The notes under the pieces: model-generated
Seen by the model: the letters and a program-made list of their open reading frames with translations, nothing else
Databases searched by the model: none
Told to the model about the DNA's origin: nothing
Origin: Synura sp. LO234KE
Taxonomy: Eukaryota > Sar > Synurophyceae > Synurales > Mallomonadaceae
DNA length: 17,048 nucleotides
Assembly (NCBI GenBank): GCA_015143735.1
Contig: VKHC01000151.1
Location: 1 to 17,048 of the forward strand
Reading direction: 5' to 3'
Program-made: the position numbers and the translations under genes
Part shown: piece by piece, positions 9,238-17,048 of the stretch
Position numbering within the stretch: position 1 is the stretch's first letter
Layout of the letters: each line of letters starts with the position of its first letter

Positions 9238-10854
9238 ATGTCAACTGAACTCGAGAAATCGCGACAAGACGAAATGAACTCCATCGATAGAGCATTAAAG
9301 TTATTTGATGAGGCTACTGGAGAAATTAAAAAGGCGAAAATATTTGCTGAATCTGCTGAATTGTTGCGGAAGCGGGAAGATGAAGATCGCGAGAGGGCCC
9401 TTGCAGCAAAGTACGACGATCTTAATGAACGTAATGCTCAATTTGAGTTAAATTGTAAAGCTCGAGAAGCTCAGCTCCTTGCTCTTGCGGAAAATGAGAA
9501 TGTAAAATTAAAAGCCAAAGAAAAGAAAATCGCGGAAACCGAACGAGAGCTAGAGAAGCAAAGGATAGGCTTAGAAAGACTAAAGCAAGATTTGTTGATC
9601 AAGAGTGAACAAGATAAACAAGAAATCATGGCGCTTAGAAAATCTAAGGCTGATTTAGAACAAGAATTAAAGGAGTCTGAGCAACGGTTTAAAATAAAGT
9701 TATCCGAATGCGAGACAACTATTGCTGCTCTTCAGGTAACATCTGCGAAGATATTTATCTTCTGTTAATTAACGTATTTGTATTTGATTTTTGATCCATA
9801 GAAAGCCCTTTCGGACAATAAAGTGACTATAGAAGCAGCAACGAAGACAAATGAGAGTTTACAAGCCACGATAACCGAATTAGACATGGCCAAATCAGAA
9901 AATGAAAGAAAAAATTCAGAATTAAGTAAAAAGATAATTGAATCTGAGAAAGATTTCCAGGATCGCTATAAAAGTCTTGAGGATAAATATAGGCAATTAT
10001 TGAATGATCAAAAACAACAAATGGAAAGGAATCATAGTGAGCAGTTGCAAGATGAAGCCCGAAAGAGGTTCTTGTTGGAATCACAGCTAAAAGAAAATGC
10101 GTCCATGATTGCATTACTCGAAAATTCAAAGAAGGTGTTGGAATCCAAAGTGTCGAATTACGAAGAAGTTATCGCTGACTTCCGAAAATCAAATGATACG
10201 CTAAAAAATCAGATATTCGATCTTGTGAATAATGTTAAGAAATATGATAAGTTATTTCGAGAGACGTATACTGAAAATATCAAATTGATAAAAGCGCATT
10301 ATTGTAAAGTGATTTCATTACAAATCGAATCCTCAACAGTTGACCAGCACCATCACATATCCGAAGCAAATATGATCTCTCTGTTGAAAAACATCATTCA
10401 TGACGTCACGAATTTAGATGTTGTCATACTGCCATTTCCGGTGTTAGAGTTCCTCACGAACCTAGACGGTACTTATTCCCGTCGGGCCACATCCCCTCCC
10501 CCAGTCGGGCCAGCGAGCGCGGATGGCGGGATGGCACGAAGCAAGCAAAATTACTACGATTACTTGAACTCTAGAAAATTAGACACGTCCGAGATGGCCA
10601 CCGATCCTGATATCTCTTACCTCTCTCATTACGATAACCGTTTCGTTTACTCTCCCAACAAACAGTACTCACAGCCTCCAGTGCAACCCCCCGATTTGAA
10701 CGCAACGACCAATACGTATTATTACCGTGAGGACCCAAGTACTGCTCACACCTACACTTCAATCAGAAGGATCCGACCGAAGAGCGCCGGGTACACCAAG
10801 CGGAGGGCCGGTTCTAGAAGGATCCTTCCCGGGCCTGGTGTGGTATACGTCTAG
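9238..10854 (+). CDS. long coiled-coil protein, two exons
   Basis: Exon 1 (9238-9735) encodes 166 residues and exon 2 (9802-10854) encodes 350 more, giving 516 residues and a TAG stop. The first exon ends exactly on a codon, and removing the GT-AG intron keeps the frame and the heptad-like pattern. Residues 1 to about 340 are almost pure charged helix (repeated E, K, Q, R, L), typical of a structural or scaffolding coiled coil. Residues about 350-390 form a short less-charged segment. From about 390 to the end the protein is rich in Ser, Pro, Tyr, Asn and Arg, probably disordered, and ends in a basic stretch (RRIRPKSAGYTKR and beyond). No catalytic motif is seen and the family cannot be named: coiled coils match many cytoskeletal, ciliary and centrosomal proteins. 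Start context is AACATGT, directly preceded by an AT-rich leader. Confidence 0.85.
9736..9801 (+). other. 66-bp GT-AG intron
   Basis: It begins with GTAACA after CAG and ends TTTTTGATCCATAG. It is AT-rich and has a TTAATTAACG stretch that could hold the branch point. Without splicing, translation would stop at 9768 after ten unrelated residues. With splicing the coiled coil continues without a break. Confidence 0.85.
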
Positions 10855-11165
10855 TCTGCAGATATGCTCGTCCCGAATTTGCGCCGTCGGCAGTGTCGAC
10901 GATTTGATTTCATACATGGTTCTGTAGCCTACATGAATGACACTAGATGATGGGAAGCGCATGGGAAGGGACTGTCTGTTGACCCGAGGAGCAGTTGGCA
11001 CTGGTCGGAACGATACGTGATGGTGTTTATGCTGTCGTGAGTCCACCTGTGGGAGGCTGTTACCACTGAAAACACCTTAACCACTAGATAATGGTGAAGT
11101 CTGTTGCTTCTGCTATTGGTGGAGCACATCCTTGTCCGTCGTGTTGGATGAGAGTCTGTTGTTTC

Positions 11166-11171
11166 AATAAA
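11166..11171 (+). terminator. polyadenylation signal AATAAA
   Basis: A canonical AATAAA lies 312 bases after the coiled-coil gene stop, followed by a T-rich stretch (CTTTTTCTAG). It would define a 3' untranslated region of a little over 300 bases. Other signals may be used instead. Confidence 0.45.
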
Positions 11172-11934
11172 AGCTTTTTCTAGTAGTACCGTCTCCTCAA
11201 CTTTATCCGCGCGGCGTGCACTTTGCTATGTGATTAAGATAGTGCACCTCCATATTGATGTATATAGTTGGAGGAGGGGCTAGATACTACAATTACAGAT
11301 TGTAGTTACTAAGCTCAATTATTGCATTTATTCTTCTGTTCTAACCACCAAGAGTCTGAGATAATGCTTCGGTACCACGAGTGGTGGTGGTTTCATGATT
11401 TCACGATAAGAAACGCGTCATGAAAATCATCTTGAAAAAATTGAGGAAATAAAATTATTGTATCTAGAAATTTCCTTGTAGTAAACGAGTCGAATAAACC
11501 AATTTTTTGACGCGTAACAATTGCTCATGGCATTTGCATCGCGGAGGTTGCCAAAAACAACTTCTTAATTCTAAATTTTGGTTGTCATATTCTTTATCTC
11601 GTAATCTTGTTGCCGTCCTCTTCTGTTAGGCTAGGCCATCTTATTACAAATTCCACCTCTGAATAATTTTTCTATTAACTCTTGAATTTATTGTCTATTA
11701 TTTAGTATATTTTGATTACTTATTGCTGGAGTGTTTCCACCCCTCGTACTGGATATCTCTTTTATATCAGCTGCGAATGTGTTCACATCATCTGACTTTC
11801 TTTTAGAAGCAACAATAATAACTCAACACAATATACACAATATTTAATAGTTTATCACATTTTAAAAAATGTTGGTAATTCTTTTTCGTCAATCCTGTGA
11901 TGTAGACATAGCTATGCTACTAAGACGACATCGC
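11172..11934. other. AT-rich intergenic stretch
   Basis: No gene seen. It lies just beyond the 3' end of the minus-strand decayed element. I compared it by eye with 15600-17048 for a shared long terminal repeat and found no match. Confidence 0.4.
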
Positions 11935-12204
11935 TTATTTAACAGTACTTGATGATACTCCCGAAGGAGAAACAGTAAATCTTGCAACAGCAACAGGTTC
12001 CACGTAGTACGAGACAGGCATAAACTCAGTTTGTGTAGGGATAGACCTGAGCGATAAATTATCTGTCCGTCTTAACGGCTTATATCTACTGGAGTATGTT
12101 AACCTCGGTAAATGCGTCGCAGTACCGCTTATGTCGGGGTCAGAGAGTTCACGAAGCTATTCACCATTACTATCGTAAGATTTGTTCTTACTTTTCCTCG
12201 AACC

Positions 12205-12440
12205 CCCCCCCCTCAATCGCACTAACGATTGTATATACGCATAGTCTCCGAACATATAATCACCAATAGTAAGCTTATCATCAAGAAACGTACTCGCGTA
12301 GGCAAGATATAAGTTCCGCATGTCAATACCGGTAACGTTACTAATCATCAATTTCAAGTCACAGGCACGCTCACACGTGTAACACACGGATATACCGACA
12401 GTCTAACTTTTGACTTATTCGGCATATTGATATATATTTC
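12205..12440 (-). other. ubiquitin-like domain 2, RLRGG terminus
   Basis: Minus-strand reading gives a beta-hairpin start (VEIYINMPNKSKVRLSV), a helix (DLKLMISNVTGI), a strand (NLYLAY), then FLDDKLTIGDY and SLVRLRGGG. This follows ubiquitin in order and spacing, including the TLSDY-like turn and the LVLRLRGG end. The length is about 76 residues once one frameshift between 12387 and 12365 is allowed for. The GGG at 12210-12202 is encoded in a run of ten G, and a basic tail (SRKSKNK) follows, as in a ubiquitin precursor or fusion. The Lys of ubiquitin position 48 is not obviously kept. The similarity is strong for the C-terminal half and moderate for the N-terminal half. Confidence 0.8.
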
Positions 12441-13274
12441 CACGTCAGCTGATCTATTTGGTATATCTTCTCTCATCATTTAATTATTGTATGTTGCGCC
12501 TGTTCACCATGTGCTGTTAGGGAACTTCCAACAACTGCACTAGTTAAAGTTTAGATGTGAGATACCCTTACTATCCTCGACCTCATGAGTTCCATCTCGA
12601 TATGATCCAGAACACTGAATGTCCGAGGTAAATTATCTCTCATCTTGTCACGGATGTACCAATCGACATTCACTATCTCCTCTAATACCTGTGGGCCAAC
12701 CATGGATAAATCTCTCCTGAGACCAGAGAGACTGTAGTGAAGATTCTCGCTTCGTTGAACGATGCAAAGTGATTCAAACATCTCTCAATATCCCCACTTA
12801 TTCTCCTTAGTTGAGATTGGATTATCACATCGTACTAGTATTGTATCGCTTGAATTCATAAGAGATACTTCGATATTCGGGAGTAGTCTGTCTGAGTTCA
12901 CCACAGTAATAGATTGTCGGTCAACTTATCTAAGCGTTTCCAGGCGATCGTCAATCTGTTCGCTCCTTTGCATGCTCTCATTGATGATGCACATCCTTCA
13001 CACTAAAAATGTTGGGACTGGCGTATTGCTTCGGAAAGGAGCTCATTGATATGACCGGTCAGCATGCACAGAGCTGCATAAACTCTTGGGGCCTGTACGC
13101 TATCATTCACGACGCAGTTTCAATATTGGCATCAATATTTGAAAACTGTACTTCGGAATAGGACATATCCCACTCAGACTCTAGTATAGACGTAACCGCA
13201 TTGTTTAGAATGTCACTCATATCATCCAACATTACATCGTCACGTACAGTGGAACCATCATCACGTAATGTAGG

Positions 13275-13478
13275 ATTAGCCCTCCTTAAACGAAAACGCA
13301 GATATATGCCTACTACCCTAGAACTCAAACGACTTTTCAATAGGGTGTCATCGTGTAACAGTACATGAACACCATTCATCAGGTAAAAATCTGTGATAGG
13401 AACTCCAGTCGCAGTGCATTTTGCTTGTTTCATATCGGCCACGTTCTTGGGATATTTCATAGTAACCCTCAACTCTCT
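13275..13478 (-). other. ubiquitin-like domain 1, no Gly-Gly
   Basis: The 127-codon open segment 13490-13107 begins with RELRVTMKYP (strand), then a helix-like ADMKQAKCTATGVPITD, a strand FYLMNGVHVL, LHDDTLLKSRLSS and GIYLRFRLRRAN. GVPITD aligns with GIPPDQ of ubiquitin and YLRFRLRR with LHLVLRLR. It seems to lack a few residues between the first strand and the helix. Where ubiquitin has Gly-Gly this has Arg-Ala, so it would not be processed. An acidic linker (RDDGSTVRDDVMLDDMSD) follows. Confidence 0.6.
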
Positions 13479-13847
13479 GTTCTGAGGCATAAAGATCTTG
13501 AATTAAACACTGAATGATCCCCAGAATGGATACATCTCTGGTAGTAGTTCTTAATGCAGGATTACATCTTCTCTGAACTCAGCATTACCGACAGGTCCCT
13601 CATCTTCTTCATCATCCCTCTGCCTCTTAATCGTTCTTGAGGTGAGGTTGTCACCCATATGAGTACCAGCATATACCTCTGATACGATGTGTATTCCTCC
13701 TATTAATGTCTCTGTTACAGTCGTAGCTGCATCACACTTGTAAAAGATCTCGTTAATCATATCGTCCTAATTCTTCCCGGATTTGTATAACGATTGAATT
13801 CGATCTCTCAAATGTAGGTACTTAGTACACATAAATGAAATGGTATC

Positions 13848-13877
13848 ATTCTCTAGAGGCGTATTCTCTAGAGGCGT
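13848..13877 (-). repeat. 15-bp perfect tandem duplication, in frame
   Basis: Bases 13848-13862 and 13863-13877 are identical (ATTCTCTAGAGGCGT on the plus strand). On the minus strand the unit adds exactly five codons and gives TPLEN twice without shifting the frame. Confidence 0.85.
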
Positions 13878-14188
13878 AGAGCTCCCAACAGGGTACATAA
13901 AGTAAGAGCATGACCTGTTAAGTCCAGTGGTAGTCATACGTGTAGGAGGATCAACACACTCAACTACAGTTGTCAGGTTCAAATGATCGTCAGTACTTTT
14001 GGCCATATTCCAAAATTAGTAGGATCAGACACTGATATCGACACGAAATAGGTCCGGACTCAGATGCAATATCACTGATGTCAGATATGTCATCAACGTC
14101 AGCATGGACCATACTATCAGTCACTTCATTTTCTGGAGGGTCAGGAAATTGCAATAATGCAGCATGTTCATGCACGGATATATTATCG

Positions 14189-15568
14189 TCATGAATGATT
14201 TTCGCTCTCATTATTCAAGCATTTCTCGTTCGCTTGGTGATTGACGGTGTAAAAAGGAGTGATACTCCTGCCCCTGTTACCGTAGTAGTTTCTACCACCC
14301 TGTGTCTGATGACTACCCCCATACTCGCTGCTATTCCAGCTGCAGTCGCGTCCTCCTCTGCTTACATTGCGACCCCCCGCACTTGGTAATTGGCCAGTGC
14401 GTGACTGAGTGTATCCTCCCCTAGTTGATTTCCCAGAGTACCGAACATTTTAATTCTTCCAGTTGAATTAGCTCTTCCTGGGCCTCACAGATCTAGACGC
14501 TGGATTGCGTCCACTTGCACTCAACATAGATCCTCGGTTGTTTGATTGATTACCCGCACCCATATTTTCTCTGTCATTATGAGTGTATTGCCGAAGGGTA
14601 ACATAAGCTCTCTGCGGGTTCCGAATTGTATCGTCCTCTTTGACTTGTACTTGGTTAGGAAGCTGACCTCAGGTTGGGATATAAGCAGCGTCATCACCCA
14701 AACGTCTACAAATCGAGCACCGATTATGACGCGTGTAGAACAATCGTTCTTCCTGAAACGGTTCAGAGGCACTTCCGTTTATCTCTCGCATCGCTTTCTC
14801 AGTCTCTCTAATATCGCGGAGTAAGTGGCCGAAGTCCAGGGTCCTGTTCTCAGCACCGGTCAGGTATATATCCCTTGCCTGAACAAACGGACTTTGGTTT
14901 TTGACTGTCGAGTACATACACCCAATAAGATCGACCAAGTCCTTGGGGCGAAGCGTGTATTCGAACATGCAAAGATATAGTATAATTCTGTTCAGCAGGG
15001 CAGGAGCCTCCTCGTTCTCATTTTGAACCAGCTTATGAAATGAGGATTGTCGATGTGCTATTGCGTCCGGAGATTGAGGCAAGAATATTCCTTCAATTGC
15101 GTGAACAAGCTCATTCACAGACTTGATCGACAACCTGATAGGATGTTGGGCCTGAATCACAGAGTTCCTAGCGATAGCTTCCTAATAAAAGTCAAAATCC
15201 CTTAGGATTGGAACCCCAATTTTCTTTAAGCTCTTTGTTTGGTCGCGAATTAGTTTCTCGGCGTCCAATAATATTTCATCACACCATATTCGTGAGTAAA
15301 ATTCTCTTGAGCATTCGTATAATGGATTATTTCCGGATTCTTTATCGTGATGTAAGGCTCTTCCATTACTATTGCTCAACTTAAGTTGATTTATCAAAGG
15401 TGATAAATGTTCAGAATACCTTTTTCAATCTCTCACCACCAGATGAGTGCCTTCCCCCAGCAGATCAAACAACTTAGAAATACCTCCTCTTTCATTCTCA
15501 GATCGCCTCTCGTTATCGGATTATTCGTCTTCCGCCTCGTCGCGCCTTTGGCGCTTCGATTTCTACAT
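14189..15568 (-). pseudogene. decayed Gag-like frame of a retroelement
   Basis: One minus-strand frame stays coding-like from about 15568 (an ATG directly followed by TAG) to TGA 14191-14189, with seven in-frame stops (15565, 15523, 15427, 15184, 14671, 14470 and 14452) but no apparent indel. In order: a charged N-terminus (KSKRQRRDEAEDE); a helical region to about 15185; a capsid-like region at 15160-14730 with the Gag pattern FHKLVQNENEEAPALLNRI, then LLRDIRETEKAMREI; a zinc-knuckle relic (14719-14678); and a tail rich in Asn, Gly, Arg and Ser with RGG repeats (NVSRGGRDCSWNSSEYGG). This is the usual order of LTR-retrotransposon Gag. The host genes use all three stop codons normally, so these are true inactivating stops rather than a changed code. 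The true start is uncertain. Confidence 0.7.
14678..14719 (-). other. zinc-knuckle relic, last two ligands lost
   Basis: CSICRRLGDDAAYI fits the Gag zinc knuckle C-x2-C-x4-H-x4-C in spacing: both Cys are present, but the His position is Asp (14695-14693) and the final Cys position is Ile (14680-14678). The knuckle binds RNA in Gag proteins; this copy could not hold zinc. Confidence 0.6.
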
Positions 15569-15599
15569 TCTTGCTGATTCAAGTTCCCGATTACAACGC

Positions 15600-16865
15600 T
15601 ACCATGTTGGAATAAACTGTTAACGTATTTCTGCTTAGGATTAGCTCGGTACTCGAGATGTGAGTCTTTATTATAGTCAAACCATTTTGAACCTTAACTT
15701 AAATTATTATATCAAAAGATATCTTACGTAGTCAGTCCTACTCAAAATGAACTGACCTTCAAAAAGCGCGATAATCATATCGATCATATCCTTGACGGTT
15801 AAATGCGTAAATAGAAATTTTTAATGAATGTTCGTATATCTTCCGTTGCTCTGTTATGATATTATGTTGCTAGCGATTACTCTCCATTACCCTTCACAGC
15901 TTTCATCCAATTATAGCGATGATTAATATCTCAAACCGTTTATAATCAGTAAAGGCGCTGTTAATAGTCATTCGTTGTGTAACTCAAAGCTACTGATCGC
16001 TTGTTTACCACTCAACTTAGCGACAAGAGCAAGGCTAGATTATACTTCAGTAATTAGAGCATAAGGAAACTTCTCTTATAGTGCACCGAGAGTACATTCC
16101 TTCAGGTTTTCTTAGTCTAACAAGCACCACTGCAATGAATGTAGACAAGAGCACACCAGGTTGTTTGAGAGTAGCGAAACGTAGTCGGGGAGTTTGTTAG
16201 TGCAATAGTGTCTTACTCGAATCGGCAACAAAAAGGAAAATCCAATCTTTATGATTACGCAAGGAGGAAAAATAACATTTTGATGCTGGTGGCGATTCCC
16301 GACGCGCAAGCTGCTACTCACCACTCGTAGTCTCCTTCTTCGATTCTGGACGAACTCAACCAGACACTCCGTTACGGCCGTAAGTGGAGCATCTTGCTCC
16401 GCAGCAGCTCGACCTATTCTCGTAACTGCGGCTCCTTATTTTATTTACTTCAATCCATCTTATCGCACAACTCCACCACCCGTTGATTTCTTGCTGAATC
16501 CTCACCACTCGAGGGGGAGGAGCACCGGAGGAGTTAGTAGTAACTGATATGGCTCATCACCACAACTATTAGCGGCTATTTTGATCGGAAGAGAAGTAGT
16601 GCTATAGAAATTCTACGGAAATCGATCATGAGGAAAGTGAAGTTAACGCCATAAACAAAATTACGGTTATTTCTCATGTGGCGCATCGCATTTACAAACT
16701 TAAATCATAATATTTAACTTTATAATCACAGCTATGCCATCCTTCATCAAAATGACACAAACGATGATGAATGCCACGGTCGCTCTCTGCAATTTCCAAA
16801 GTGCAATAATTTGATGCCATGAATAGCCAGGACGAAGTACTATTATATTACACAATCTTTTCGCC
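15600..16865. other. no recognisable gene
   Basis: This would contain the 5' leader and any 5' terminal repeat of the minus-strand Gag-like element. No primer-binding site matching a tRNA 3' end and no repeat shared with the other side of the element was found by eye. Short frames here do not look like protein. Confidence 0.4.
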
Positions 16866-17048
16866 TTATGCAGCATCGCCAGATTGCTGGATCAAGTCTG
16901 CGCGGTATTTCGTCCCGTACACACACACAAAGAGCCTTCCTTTACTCGCGGGATGATTCGAGACCACGACGGATTTGGATTCACTCATCCTGGCCGTTAC
17001 TTTATTTCCCACCGCTGAAACTGGCCCGTCCACGATTCTCAATATCTC
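16866..17048 (-). CDS. partial reading frame at the right edge, 3' end of a gene
   Basis: Sixty codons run open from the window edge to TAA at 16868-16866. The peptide (starting EILRIVDGPVSAVGNK, later KGRLFVCVYGTKYRADL) has a balanced, globular composition with few of the odd runs seen in chance frames. It may be the last exon or the C-terminus of a minus-strand gene whose 5' part lies beyond the window. An internal Met (ATG about 20 codons in) would give only about 40 residues. The family is not recognised. Confidence 0.4.
   Translation of the reverse strand, partial: EILRIVDGPVSAVGNKVTARMSESKSVVVSNHPASKGRLFVCVYGTKYRADLIQQSGDAA

Larger units (their letters stand above)
11935..14211 (-). 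pseudogene. decayed second frame of Gag-like element, with ubiquitin-like domains
   Basis: Starts at ATG 14211, inside the end of the Gag-like frame (23-base overlap, different frame). Coding character continues for about 2.3 kb but needs shifts near 14010-14040, 13110, 13000, 12480 and 12370, and carries several stops. In order it holds: an acidic segment (VDDISDISDIASES); a segment with a five-residue duplication (TPLENTPLEN); a charged stretch (RQRDDEEDEGP); ubiquitin-like domain 1 (13275-13478); an acidic linker; helical segments to 12551; ubiquitin-like domain 2 (12205-12440) ending RLRGGG; then a basic tail and a Ser/Thr/Pro-rich C-terminus closed by TAA at 11937-11935. No polymerase, integrase or protease motif was seen. 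In a working element this would be a polyprotein that could be cut after GG by host deubiquitinases; that is inference. Confidence 0.65.

Noticed and set aside
9827-10129. 100-codon minus-strand open frame
   Set aside because: Antisense shadow of the coiled-coil exon 2.
14189-15568. Stop-codon reassignment or readthrough to explain the broken Gag frame
   Set aside because: All three stop codons occur inside it, and the three intact host genes end normally in TGA, TAA and TAG.
11172-17048. Long terminal repeats around the Gag-like element
   Set aside because: No shared block between 11172-11934 and 15600-17048 was found by eye; a proper alignment could still reveal diverged repeats.

Overview
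The window looks eukaryotic. A coiled-coil gene is split by a 66-base GT-AG intron, a canonical AATAAA follows that gene, genes are far apart, and no operon, Shine-Dalgarno site, tRNA, rRNA or CRISPR array is visible. The three intact host genes end in TGA, TAA and TAG, so the standard code applies. I lean weakly towards an alga or other protist, possibly a stramenopile, but the sequence does not settle this.

Layout. Bases 1-1800 are gene-poor with a short dispersed repeat. Bases 1803-3372 hold a pair of diverged direct repeats (about 200 bp each); between and over them lies a frameshifted, stop-broken coding stretch with C-rich codons, probably a dead mobile element. A perfect 68-bp tandem duplication lies at 3793-3928. 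Bases 4363-6213 encode a 616-residue NXPE-like protein: an Ig-like region followed by a PC-esterase (SGNH) domain. Bases 6214-7725 are mostly empty. A divergent pair follows: a 431-residue secretory or membrane protein on the minus strand (7726-9021) and a 516-residue coiled-coil protein on the plus strand (9238-10854, two exons), 216 bp apart.

Bases 11935-15568 on the minus strand hold the most interesting object: a decayed Gag-like element. Its first reading frame has a capsid-like helical region, a CCHC zinc knuckle with its last two ligands lost, and an Arg/Gly-rich tail, interrupted by seven stops but with no apparent indel. It overlaps a second frame by 23 bases. The second frame, now broken by shifts, carries two ubiquitin-like domains. 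The second of these is nearly full-length and ends in the processing signature RLRGGG followed by a basic tail. No reverse transcriptase, integrase, protease or long terminal repeat was seen, so the element is either non-autonomous or an unfamiliar Gag plus ubiquitin-like arrangement.

Bases 15600-16865 hold no recognisable gene. The right edge carries the 3' end of another minus-strand reading frame (16866-17048).

The intact host genes share no obvious pathway. The NXPE-like protein belongs to the secretory system, the 431-residue protein is probably membrane-bound, and the coiled-coil protein looks cytoplasmic or structural. The two dead elements differ in codon style and strand, so they look like independent insertions.
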